10,931 nt of DNA from Firmicutes bacterium UBA1065 (GTDB lineage: Bacteria; Bacillota; Clostridia; Tissierellales; Sedimentibacteraceae): positions 1-10,931 of the forward strand of contig DCDC01000104.1 of the NCBI GenBank assembly GCA_002316225.1. The letters run 5' to 3'. Under the pieces are notes generated by a model. It saw nothing but the letters and a program-made list of their open reading frames with translations. It did not search any database and had not been told where the DNA came from. The stretch's first letter is position 1. Each line of letters opens with the position of its first letter. Positions 1-6,521 of the stretch are shown here, one piece after another. The translations under genes were made by a program, and so were the position numbers.

Positions 1-658
1 CATGAAATCCGACTATAAGCCTAAGCTGGCAATAATGCCTGCAGGAACGATTAATGACTTTGCAGAACGGCTCAGTCTTCCTAAGTCCAAGGAAAATTTT
101 GCCTCCCTGCTCATGCAAAAAAAATTCGGGACTATCGATATAGGGAAAATTAATGACAATTATTTTATAAATGTAGTCGGAGGAGGAGCCTTCACAACCA
201 TAGCCCACAAGGTAACCATCGATGCCAAAACAATATTAGGTAAATATGCCTATTACCATCGGGCAGCGGTGGATGTTCCGGAGGAATTGGAAGTATGCGA
301 AAACATTAATTTCATAATTGACGGCAAGGAGTATAACTACAAGACCTTTCTTTTCCTGGTGCTTAATTCTGCCGGAGCCGGGGGATTCAGGTACTTATGC
401 CCCAAGGCTAAATTAAATGACGGCCTTTTGGACTTGGTTATTTTTGAAAAAACAAGCAATGCAGACTTGTTTCAAATTTTCACCAAGGTATTTTACGGCC
501 AGCATATAACCCATCCCAAGGTTCACTATTTTCAGGCGGAAAATATTAAAGTAATTCCCGAAAACCAAATGGTTATTGATACTGACGGAGACCCGGGCGG
601 TTATGCACCTGCGGAAATTTCATCGGTACACAATGCCATAGATATTTTGATTCCTTAG
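1..658 (+). CDS. YegS/DgkB-family lipid (diacylglycerol) kinase, 5'-truncated by the window edge
   Basis: This is the C-terminal part (218 residues visible) of a diacylglycerol-kinase-fold lipid kinase. Family members are about 290-310 residues long and phosphorylate diacylglycerol or a related lipid at the inner face of the membrane. The visible protein begins at the family motif LAIMPAGTINDFAERL (residues 9-24), which normally lies about 80-90 residues into the protein. The GGDGT nucleotide-binding motif is therefore outside the window, and the ATG at position 2 is probably internal. Other matches are IDIGKINDNYFINVVGGGAF (45-64), the SAGAGGFRYLCPKAKLNDGLLDLVIF region (123-148) and GQHITHPKV (166-174). 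The usual C-terminal DGE, whose Glu is the catalytic base in DgkB, reads DGD here (D195-G196-D197). The true substrate cannot be told from sequence. No clear terminator separates its stop from the convergent mtnN, 23 nt away. Confidence 0.9.
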   Translation, partial: MKSDYKPKLAIMPAGTINDFAERLSLPKSKENFASLLMQKKFGTIDIGKINDNYFINVVGGGAFTTIAHKVTIDAKTILGKYAYYHRAAVDVPEELEVCENINFIIDGKEYNYKTFLFLVLNSAGAGGFRYLCPKAKLNDGLLDLVIFEKTSNADLFQIFTKVFYGQHITHPKVHYFQAENIKVIPENQMVIDTDGDPGGYAPAEISSVHNAIDILIP

Positions 659-681
659 TTAAATTGAAAGGGCATCCTCAA

Positions 682-1374
682 CTATAATTCAGCTAAAAAA
701 TTTTTAATAATTAAAATTGTTCTTTCTACGGCTATATCCACAAAGGCATCAAAATCCATATGGGCAGAGCCGTCGGCCTTGTCGGACATAGCCCTTATTA
801 TGCAAAAATCTACATTGTTTATATAGCAAACCTGTCCTATGGCCCCACCTTCCATTTCTACACAAAGGGCATCAAAGGTGTTGGTTATGGTATCCTTTTT
901 TTCATTGCAGCAAACAAACTGGTCCCCCGAAGCTACGGTTCCCCTGGCTACCCTTGTATCTTTAAGGATTTGAGCCGCTTTGACGATTTTTTTGACCAAT
1001 TCTTCATTGCAGGGGATTTTTATTAAATCAATGCCTGCAATCATCCCTGCCGGTATGCCGATGGGGGAAGCATCATAATCATGCTGTACCACCCCGTCCG
1101 ATATCACTATATCCCCGATATTGAGTTCATTGCTTAAACTTCCTGCAACACCGGTATTTATAATAAGGTCGGGTTCATATTTTAATATCATGGTCTGGGC
1201 ACAGACAGCTGCATATACCTTGCCGATTCCGCACCTTGCCACAACCAGGTCCTTACCTTTCAGCCTTCCCCGGTAAAAATCTATGCCGCTTACGGTTTCT
1301 TTTTTTACATCAGCCATGGATGAAATAAGCTCTTTCACCTCTATGTCCATGGCCCCGATTATGCCTGTTATCAT
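682..1374 (-). CDS. mtnN: 5'-methylthioadenosine/S-adenosylhomocysteine nucleosidase
   Basis: This cytoplasmic enzyme hydrolyses MTA and SAH (and 5'-deoxyadenosine) to adenine plus the thioribose sugar. It recycles methionine and relieves product inhibition of methyltransferases and radical-SAM enzymes. In bacteria with LuxS it also makes the AI-2 precursor. At 230 residues it is full length. The N-terminal GIIGAMDIEVKEL carries Glu12, NTGVAGSL (73-80) is the phosphorylase-fold Gly motif, CVEMEGGAIG (171-180) carries Glu175, and RAMSDKADGSAH (194-205) carries Asp198. These correspond to E. coli Glu12, Glu174 and Asp197, so the active site is intact. The start is fixed by an AGGAGG (1381-1386) 6 nt upstream. 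It has its own promoter (1401-1429), divergent from the degV promoter, and is not preceded by an S-box, unlike the methionine operon at the other end of the window. Confidence 0.96.
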   Translation of the reverse strand: MITGIIGAMDIEVKELISSMADVKKETVSGIDFYRGRLKGKDLVVARCGIGKVYAAVCAQTMILKYEPDLIINTGVAGSLSNELNIGDIVISDGVVQHDYDASPIGIPAGMIAGIDLIKIPCNEELVKKIVKAAQILKDTRVARGTVASGDQFVCCNEKKDTITNTFDALCVEMEGGAIGQVCYINNVDFCIIRAMSDKADGSAHMDFDAFVDIAVERTILIIKNFLAEL

Positions 1375-1400
1375 TATAAACCTCCTGTTTTTGTTAATTT

Positions 1401-1429
1401 ATTGTAATATATCAAATACCAAAAGTCAA
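1401..1429 (-). promoter_or_regulatory. sigma-A-type promoter for mtnN
   Basis: Read on the minus strand, TTGACT (1429-1424) and TACAAT (1406-1401) are separated by exactly 17 nt. Both hexamers match the vegetative consensus at 5 of 6 positions. The -10 box lies 26 nt before the mtnN start codon, leaving a short leader that contains the AGGAGG ribosome site. No operator-like palindrome is visible. Confidence 0.7.
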
Positions 1430-1466
1430 CACGGCCCATTTTTATTGTAAATAAATAAAATAAAAA

Positions 1467-1495
1467 TTGTATGATATAAACATTTTTGTTATAAT
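1467..1495 (+). promoter_or_regulatory. sigma-A-type promoter for the degV-family gene
   Basis: TTGTAT (1467-1472) and a perfect TATAAT (1490-1495) are separated by 17 nt. The -10 box ends 33 nt before the start codon at 1529. It lies back to back with the mtnN promoter, with 37 nt between the two -35 boxes. Confidence 0.7.
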
Positions 1496-1528
1496 CAGAA
1501 ATAATATCAAGGAAGAGGAGATTTCAAT

Positions 1529-2353
1529 ATGGAAAAATACCTAATAGTAGATAGTTGTGTTGACTTTAACGAGGATACCGAAAACATTCCCAGAGTACCT
1601 TTCAGGATTTTAATCGATGATGAAGAAATAATTGATGAAGATACGGATATAATGGAACTTATCAGAAAAATGAAAAACAGCAGGCTGCATATAAAAACAG
1701 CATGCGCTCCTCCGGATGACTTCATAAATAAAATTAAAGCCAAGGCTTTTAATTTTATAGTAACCATTTCAAGCCAGTTAAGCGGTTCTTACAGCAGTGC
1801 CAAGGTTGCTGTAGAAACGATAAAAGAGAAATTTCCCGAAACCTTTGTGCACATTTTTGATTCCAAGTCAGCTGCAGCCGGTGAAACCTTGGTTGCAATC
1901 AAAGTTAAGCAATTGATTGAAGAAAACTTGCATCCCCATGAGATTATTGAGCAGACCGAAAAATATATTTCCAGGCTGCGTACCCTCTTCATCCTGGATT
2001 CATTGGACAACCTGGCAAAAAACGGCAGGATCAGCAATTTTAAAGCAACCCTGGCCAACATAATGAATATTGTTCCTATCATGGGTGAAGACGGGGAAGG
2101 CAATATTATCCTGAAGGAAAAGGTAAGGGGCAAAAAGAAGGCTTTCTCAAGATTGGTCGACATGCTTGCCGAATACAATATTGATTTTGAAAATACGGTC
2201 CTGGGTATAACACATGTGAATTGCCTTGAAAAGGCGGAAAGTTTAAGAGATGCCATAAAGGCAAAATATAATTTCAAAGACATAAAAATTTTTGAGCCTG
2301 CAGGATTAAGCTCCGTATATGCTTACGACGGAGGTATAGTAATCGCTTTTTAG
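1529..2353 (+). CDS. DegV family fatty-acid-binding protein
   Basis: DegV/FakB-type proteins bind a single fatty acid. In Firmicutes the FakB members present exogenous fatty acids to the kinase FakA for phosphorylation. This 274-residue protein is normal length and has family motifs in order: VDSCVDF (7-13), KTACAPP (56-62, in place of the usual TSQPSP), TISSQLSGSYSSA (79-91), FDSKSAAAGETL (110-121), FILDSLDNLAKNGRIS (154-169) and LKEKVRGKKKAF (195-206). The C-terminal tail is GLSSVYAYDGGIVIAF, without the common GxHxGPG stretch, so it belongs to a DegV subgroup with a changed lipid-pocket end. The start is set by GGAAGAGGAG (1511-1520), 8 nt upstream. No fakA-like gene is visible nearby. The lipid kinase at the window start is the only other lipid-related neighbour, and a link with it is speculative. 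Confidence 0.9.
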   Translation: MEKYLIVDSCVDFNEDTENIPRVPFRILIDDEEIIDEDTDIMELIRKMKNSRLHIKTACAPPDDFINKIKAKAFNFIVTISSQLSGSYSSAKVAVETIKEKFPETFVHIFDSKSAAAGETLVAIKVKQLIEENLHPHEIIEQTEKYISRLRTLFILDSLDNLAKNGRISNFKATLANIMNIVPIMGEDGEGNIILKEKVRGKKKAFSRLVDMLAEYNIDFENTVLGITHVNCLEKAESLRDAIKAKYNFKDIKIFEPAGLSSVYAYDGGIVIAF

Positions 2354-2361
2354 CAGAATTT

Positions 2362-2391
2362 TTGTTAGTATGTCTAAAAATTGGGTATAAT
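2362..2391 (+). promoter_or_regulatory. promoter for the nitroreductase-dehydrogenase pair
   Basis: A perfect TATAAT (2386-2391) is preceded at 18 nt by TTGTTA (2362-2367), which matches TTGACA at 4 of 6 positions. It lies just after the degV stop codon and 29 nt before the chosen start at 2421. A second TATAAT (2397-2402) is too close to the start codon to serve. Confidence 0.5.
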
Positions 2392-2420
2392 TACTCTATA
2401 ATAAAATGGAGGTTATTGTC

Positions 2421-3278
2421 ATGAAGTACAAAGAAATTATATCCGAAATCAAATCAGTAAGACTATACAAAAAAGACCAGGTGGCCCCGGATTTATTTAA
2501 GGAATTGCAAGAATACTTTGAGGGTGGAAAAAGGCTGTTTGACGATATCGAAGTGGAACTTATCAGGAAAGACAGGGATGAAGTCTATGAACAGCTTAAA
2601 GATTCTGCGGGCTACAACAAGAGAATGATTGAAGCTCCTCATTACTTGATTTTTTTATCCGAAGAAAAGGAGCATTACATAGAAAATGCCGGCTACAGGG
2701 TACAGGACTTGATGCTGAAAGCCTGGAGCCTTGGAATTGCCTCGTGCTGGATAAGTTTTGACGACGGCGAAGATGTGAAGAAAAAATTAAATATTGTATC
2801 AGACAAAAAGTTGGTTGCCTTAATAGCCTTGGGTTATGAGAATCCACAAAGCAAGGTTTTGTATGAGAAGGGCAAGTACAATACTTCATCGAATGTAAAG
2901 GTAATTGAAGATAATACAAGCGAAAGACTTGGAATAAGGGACCTTGTTTTCATTAAAGAATGGGGAGAAAAGGCTGATCCTGATGAATTGGTGAACTATG
3001 GCCTTTTGGAAGGATTCTTCTACGGCATCCTGGCCCCTTCATACATGAACCGTCAGCCCTGGAGGTTCATTGTAGACCAGGGGACGGTTGTTTTGACCTT
3101 GAAAAAGGATATATATGTGACTGAATATGAAGAAAAGATAGACACAGCCGTTATAATGCTGTATTTCGACGCTATTATGGAAAGCACCCTGACTGATATA
3201 TCATGGAAATTCGGAAAACCGGAAAAGGACTACAAGGTACCCGATGACTATAAAATAGTTGCTTATTGCGTAGTTTGA
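2421..3278 (+). CDS. nitroreductase family protein of the TM1586 type (putative flavin oxidoreductase)
   Basis: The 285-residue protein resembles FMN-dependent nitroreductase-fold proteins of the TM1586 kind, in which one chain carries two nitroreductase-like halves. The first half has SVRLYK (12-17), where the Arg normally contacts the FMN phosphate. It also has RVQDLMLKAWSLGIASCWIS (93-112) and VALIALGYENP (132-142). The second half contains APSYMNRQPWRF (205-216), the classic APSxxNxQPWxF flavin-site motif, which in single-domain enzymes lies nearer the N-terminus. The natural substrate is unknown. I chose ATG 2421 over the in-frame ATG at 2406 because the ribosome site GGAGG (2408-2412) overlaps that upstream ATG and stands 8 nt before 2421. 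The dehydrogenase gene follows 27 nt later and is probably in the same transcript, suggesting a shared redox role. Confidence 0.8.
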   Translation: MKYKEIISEIKSVRLYKKDQVAPDLFKELQEYFEGGKRLFDDIEVELIRKDRDEVYEQLKDSAGYNKRMIEAPHYLIFLSEEKEHYIENAGYRVQDLMLKAWSLGIASCWISFDDGEDVKKKLNIVSDKKLVALIALGYENPQSKVLYEKGKYNTSSNVKVIEDNTSERLGIRDLVFIKEWGEKADPDELVNYGLLEGFFYGILAPSYMNRQPWRFIVDQGTVVLTLKKDIYVTEYEEKIDTAVIMLYFDAIMESTLTDISWKFGKPEKDYKVPDDYKIVAYCVV

Positions 3279-3305
3279 TTATGGATTGATATGGAGGTTA
3301 ATAAG

Positions 3306-4214
3306 ATGAAAATAATTATTAATAAAAAGTATTTGGATATTGTATCCGAAAAATTTCCTGATATTGAGTTTTATACCGAAATTGATGAATGCCCCGATGC
3401 GGAGGCCCTTATCGGGGATGCTATGGAATTTGTTCCTGAAAAACTTGATAAGCTGCCTAAGCTAAGGTGGATCCAATCCTTCTGGGCAGGCTACAACACA
3501 GTGGACCTGGAATACTTACGCAAACGAAACATCACCTTCTGCAACGCAAGGGATATTTACTCCGTTCCCATAGCAGAGGATGTTATTTGCAGAATACTTA
3601 TGCACAATACAAATGCTCTTGCTTATATAAAGAGCCAAAAAGACCACAAGTGGGATAGGAGCCAAAGAAGGAGAAATCTCCAGGGTCAGACCATAGGGTT
3701 GATTGGAACCGGATCGATAGCGACGGAAATTGCCAAGAGACTTCAGGGTTTCGGAGTTAAAATAATCGGCTATAAGCGTAATCCGGTTTCCACCTTGCCA
3801 TACTTTGATGAAATTTACTCGGGCAAAAAGGGCCTGGAGTATGTAATGGCAAACAGCGATTACATTGTTGTAACAGTTGACTTAAACAAGGAAACCTATC
3901 ATATGATTAATAAGGATAATCTTAAGTTGATGAAAGAGACTGCTTCCATAATCAACATAGCAAGGGGAAGCATTATAAACCAGAAGGACTTGACGGAAGC
4001 CTTAAAGAATAATAAAATCAGCTATGCAGGCCTGGATGTTTTTGAAGTTGAGCCCCTGCCTGAAGACGATGAATTATGGGATTTGGAAAATGTATATATC
4101 ACTCCCCATGCATCAGGTTTGGTGAAGGAAAACAAGAAGAGGCTTGCCGACTTGATTATTGCAAACATTCAAAGATTCATCGACAATGAAAAATTGGCAA
4201 ATGTGGTGATTTAA
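3306..4214 (+). CDS. D-isomer-specific 2-hydroxyacid dehydrogenase (NAD(P)-dependent)
   Basis: A 302-residue cytoplasmic oxidoreductase that interconverts a 2-oxoacid and a D-2-hydroxyacid using NAD(P)H. The split catalytic domain begins at residue 1 and includes RWIQSFWAGYNTVDL (54-68). The Rossmann domain starts at GLIGTGSIATEIA (131-143), where the third Gly of GxGxxG is Ala. The catalytic triad is visible: Arg220 in NIARGS, Glu249 in DVFEVEPL and His268 in TPHASG. The NAD versus NADP preference and the substrate (glyoxylate, hydroxypyruvate, branched 2-oxoacids and so on) cannot be assigned. The in-frame ATG at 3291 is rejected because GGAGG (3293-3297) overlaps it and lies 8 nt before ATG 3306. 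The gene probably shares a message with the preceding nitroreductase. It is followed by a palindromic repeat element rather than a U-tract terminator. Confidence 0.92.
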   Translation: MKIIINKKYLDIVSEKFPDIEFYTEIDECPDAEALIGDAMEFVPEKLDKLPKLRWIQSFWAGYNTVDLEYLRKRNITFCNARDIYSVPIAEDVICRILMHNTNALAYIKSQKDHKWDRSQRRRNLQGQTIGLIGTGSIATEIAKRLQGFGVKIIGYKRNPVSTLPYFDEIYSGKKGLEYVMANSDYIVVTVDLNKETYHMINKDNLKLMKETASIINIARGSIINQKDLTEALKNNKISYAGLDVFEVEPLPEDDELWDLENVYITPHASGLVKENKKRLADLIIANIQRFIDNEKLANVVI

Positions 4215-4260
4215 AAACCATCAAACTTATATCATCCCAAGCCTGTACAAGATACTTAGC

Positions 4261-4331
4261 AAGTGTCATCCTGAGATCAAAGGAAGGATTCCGAATTATT
4301 CTTCCCTATAGAGTTCTCGGAATGACACTTT
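4261..4331. repeat. palindromic repeat element, copy 1 (TGTCATCC...GGATGACA type)
   Basis: The arms at 4261-4275 and 4317-4331 are inverted repeats matching at 13 of 15 positions (AAGTGTCATCCTGAG against CTCGGAATGACACTT). Inside, GGAAG (4282-4286) can pair with CTTCC (4301-4305), so the whole unit can fold as one long hairpin. Flanking TACAAG occurs at 4246-4251 and 4331-4336, and a third arm-like AATGACACT recurs at 4371-4379. The core TGTCATCCTG is shared with the element at 6425-6501. It resembles small non-coding palindromes found dispersed in many bacterial genomes. No ORF and no U-run follow it. Confidence 0.7.
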
Positions 4332-4400
4332 ACAAGTTATAATAATAATATAGTAAATGAAAATTTTTAAAATGACACTATATAGAAAGAAGCATCATGA

Positions 4401-6377
4401 ATGAATAATAACAAGAATATTTTAAAATTGTTGTTTTTTCCTCTATTAATACTCTATTATGAAACAGTTTTAAAGATTTTCTTATATGATACCGTATTTA
4501 ATATCGGCTATGTTTATATGTGTTTATTTTCCGTACCCTTGGGTATGTTGTTTTATTTGCTGACAACAAGCTTTAAAGAGAAAATAAATAAAATTCTCTT
4601 CTTTTTGATCATAACCTTTTTAACCCTCTATTATGGGACTCAAATTGTTTATTTCAGGATATTTAATACCTTTACCACCTTTTATTCAATTTTTGTGGGA
4701 ACAGGGAAGGTATTGGGTTTCACGGATATAATAGCTTCTGCTCTTATGAATAATATTCCCGAATTAATTACGGTCTTTCTTCCTCTTATCCTGCTGATAT
4801 ATTTTCGACAGAAATTGGCTTTTAACAGGACAAATAAGGCTTTTATCTTAAAGGTTGCAGTATCAGCAGCAATAATGCAGTCGGCTATTGTTTTCAGCGT
4901 GCTTTCTTCCGATGTGGGAGTTCTCAGTCCATCCTACCTCTATTCCGAAACATTTTTGGTTGTGGAATCTGTTGAAAAATTTGGCCTGCTGACAACCGGA
5001 AGGTTAGACATAAGAAACATGTTAAAATCCGTTGTGTTTGCTCTTGAGCCTCTTCCATGGGAACATATTGAATCTGAAGATCCGCCGGTAAAGGAACCGG
5101 AAGAAGCTCCCATTGTGGAAGAGGAGGAGCCGGTGAAGGTTGTTGAATATAATACCATGGATATTCCCTTTGAGGACTTGATCAAGGGAGAAAAAAAAGA
5201 AGCCATCAGGAGTATGCATGAGTATTTCAGCAAGGTGGAACCAACAAAGAAAAATGAATATACCGGTAAATTTAAGGGTAAAAACCTCATATTAATAACA
5301 GCCGAAGGTTTTTCACCCTATGCTGTCAGCAAGGATTTGACTCCGACCTTGTACAAAATGCAGGAAGAGGGCTTTAATTTCACTAATTTTTACACTCCCT
5401 TGTGGGGAGTCAGCACCACTGACGGTGAATATGTAGCCTGTTTAGGTCTTTTACCCAAGGAAGGCGTGTGGAGTTTTTATAAATCATCCCATAACTACCT
5501 GCCCTTTGCCATGGGTAACCAGCTCAAAAAGGAAGGCTATATAACCAGGGCATATCACAATCATTACTTTGATTATTATTACAGACACTTATCCCATCCT
5601 AATATGGGCTATACCTACAAAGGATTGGGAAATGGTCTTGATGTAACGGAAACATGGCCTGAATCAGATTTGGAGATGATTGAACTGACCATACCGGAAT
5701 TTATAGACAATCAGCCTTTTCATGTATACTACATGACGGTAAGCGGTCACCTCCAGTATACTTTTACGGGCAATTATATTGCTGCCAAGAACAGGAGTTT
5801 AGTTGAAAACCTCCCCTATTCCGACAGGGTAAAAGCTTATCTGGCCTGCAATATAGAACTGGACAGGGCAATGGAAAAGCTGATACAGGAACTGGAGAAA
5901 AGGGGTATAGCAGATGACACCCTCATAGCCATCAGCCCCGACCACTACCCCTATGGCTTGAACCTTGCTGAAATAAGCGAACTTGCCGGCAAAGAAATAA
6001 AAAAAGACTTTGAATTGGAAAGGGGTATCTTCCTTCTTTGGTCCAAGGGAATGGAACCCGTAGTAATTGACAAACCATGTTCAAGCCTGGATATTATTCC
6101 TACCTTGTCAAACCTGATGGGTCTGGAATATGATTCCCGCCTTCTTATGGGCAGGGATATTTTATCCGACTCGGATCCACTTGTGATATTTACGGACAGG
6201 AGTTTTATAACCGACAAGGTAGCTTACAATGCCAAAACAGACAAAGCCATATCCTTGACCGGAGAAGAAATTGAAGATTCATACATTCAAGAAATATTTG
6301 AAAAAGTAAAGCTGAAATTTAAGTATTCGGCAATGATACTGGATACAAACTACTACAAGATATTATTTAATAAATAG
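4401..6377 (+). CDS. LtaS-like membrane sulfatase / phosphoglycerol transferase family protein
   Basis: A 658-residue polytopic membrane protein of the alkaline phosphatase superfamily. Hydrophobic segments at about 7-28, 36-56, 64-86, 119-136 and 147-169 give the five N-terminal helices typical of LtaS-type enzymes. A linker rich in Glu and Pro (about 224-246) precedes the outward-facing catalytic domain (about 290-625). Metal and nucleophile positions match the family: Glu302 in TAEGF, a Thr nucleophile at 339 in VSTTDGEY, His450 in SGHLQY and Asp514-His515 in SPDHYPYG. LtaS enzymes transfer glycerol-phosphate from phosphatidylglycerol to lipoteichoic acid. Other members decorate different glycans or are hydrolases, so the product is not fixed. 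ATG 4401 has only a weak purine-rich ribosome site. A lone TATAAT (4338-4343) without a good -35 box is the best promoter candidate. The gene stands alone, without other teichoic-acid genes. Confidence 0.88.
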   Translation: MNNNKNILKLLFFPLLILYYETVLKIFLYDTVFNIGYVYMCLFSVPLGMLFYLLTTSFKEKINKILFFLIITFLTLYYGTQIVYFRIFNTFTTFYSIFVGTGKVLGFTDIIASALMNNIPELITVFLPLILLIYFRQKLAFNRTNKAFILKVAVSAAIMQSAIVFSVLSSDVGVLSPSYLYSETFLVVESVEKFGLLTTGRLDIRNMLKSVVFALEPLPWEHIESEDPPVKEPEEAPIVEEEEPVKVVEYNTMDIPFEDLIKGEKKEAIRSMHEYFSKVEPTKKNEYTGKFKGKNLILITAEGFSPYAVSKDLTPTLYKMQEEGFNFTNFYTPLWGVSTTDGEYVACLGLLPKEGVWSFYKSSHNYLPFAMGNQLKKEGYITRAYHNHYFDYYYRHLSHPNMGYTYKGLGNGLDVTETWPESDLEMIELTIPEFIDNQPFHVYYMTVSGHLQYTFTGNYIAAKNRSLVENLPYSDRVKAYLACNIELDRAMEKLIQELEKRGIADDTLIAISPDHYPYGLNLAEISELAGKEIKKDFELERGIFLLWSKGMEPVVIDKPCSSLDIIPTLSNLMGLEYDSRLLMGRDILSDSDPLVIFTDRSFITDKVAYNAKTDKAISLTGEEIEDSYIQEIFEKVKLKFKYSAMILDTNYYKILFNK

Positions 6378-6398
6378 AGGTGTGGAGACACACCTCTT
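6376..6398 (+). terminator. stem-loop at the end of the LtaS-like gene, separated from its T-tract
   Basis: A perfect 9-bp stem AGAGGTGTG (6376-6384) / CACACCTCT (6389-6397) with a GAGA tetraloop begins inside the TAG stop codon. Only one further T follows before AGACTG, so this hairpin lacks the U-tract needed for intrinsic termination. The 12-bp sequence GACACACCTCTT of its 3' arm (6387-6398) occurs again at 6510-6521, where TTTT does follow. This suggests an intact terminator split by insertion of the intervening DNA. Confidence 0.6.
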
Positions 6399-6424
6399 AG
6401 ACTGTAACAAAGTTTAAAACACAT

Positions 6425-6501
6425 TGTCATCCTGTAGGCGAAGCCTGAAGAATCTCATGTTTTGATAATGATGAGATCTTTCGATCACGCTCAGGATGAC
6501 A
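6425..6501. repeat. palindromic repeat element, copy 2, inside a split terminator
   Basis: Outer arms TGTCATCCTG (6425-6434) and CAGGATGACA (6492-6501) are perfect inverted repeats. Inner arms ATCTCAT (6452-6458) and ATGAGAT (6471-6477) also pair, and AGGC-GAA-GCCT (6436-6446) forms a small side hairpin, giving a branched fold. The outer core is the same as in copy 1 at 4261-4331. The element sits between convergent genes and is bracketed by the 12-bp direct repeats 6387-6398 and 6510-6521. It encodes no protein, so if mobile it would depend on a transposase elsewhere. Confidence 0.75.
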
Positions 6502-6521
6502 CGGACAGGGACACACCTCTT

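Noticed and set aside
659..700. Possible terminator between the lipid kinase and mtnN
   Set aside because: No stem of useful length is visible in the 23-nt gap. The nearby A/T runs at 695-715 lie inside the mtnN coding region and lack a GC stem.
1789..2283. 164-codon open frame on the minus strand
   Set aside because: It lies wholly inside the degV-family gene, whose frame carries the full set of family motifs. The minus-strand product has no recognisable domain and no ribosome site was seen.
4261..4331. Hairpin after the dehydrogenase gene as an intrinsic terminator
   Set aside because: The fold is long, but no U-tract follows either arm. Sharing the core with 6425-6501 fits a dispersed repeat better.
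4397..4408. ATG at 4397, four bases before the chosen LtaS-like start
   Set aside because: It runs into a stop after two more codons (ATG AAT GAA TAA). A three-codon leader peptide cannot be supported without expression data.
4940..5290. Ser/Phe-rich minus-strand frame
   Set aside because: It is the shadow of the Glu/Lys/Pro-rich linker of the LtaS-like gene on the opposite strand.
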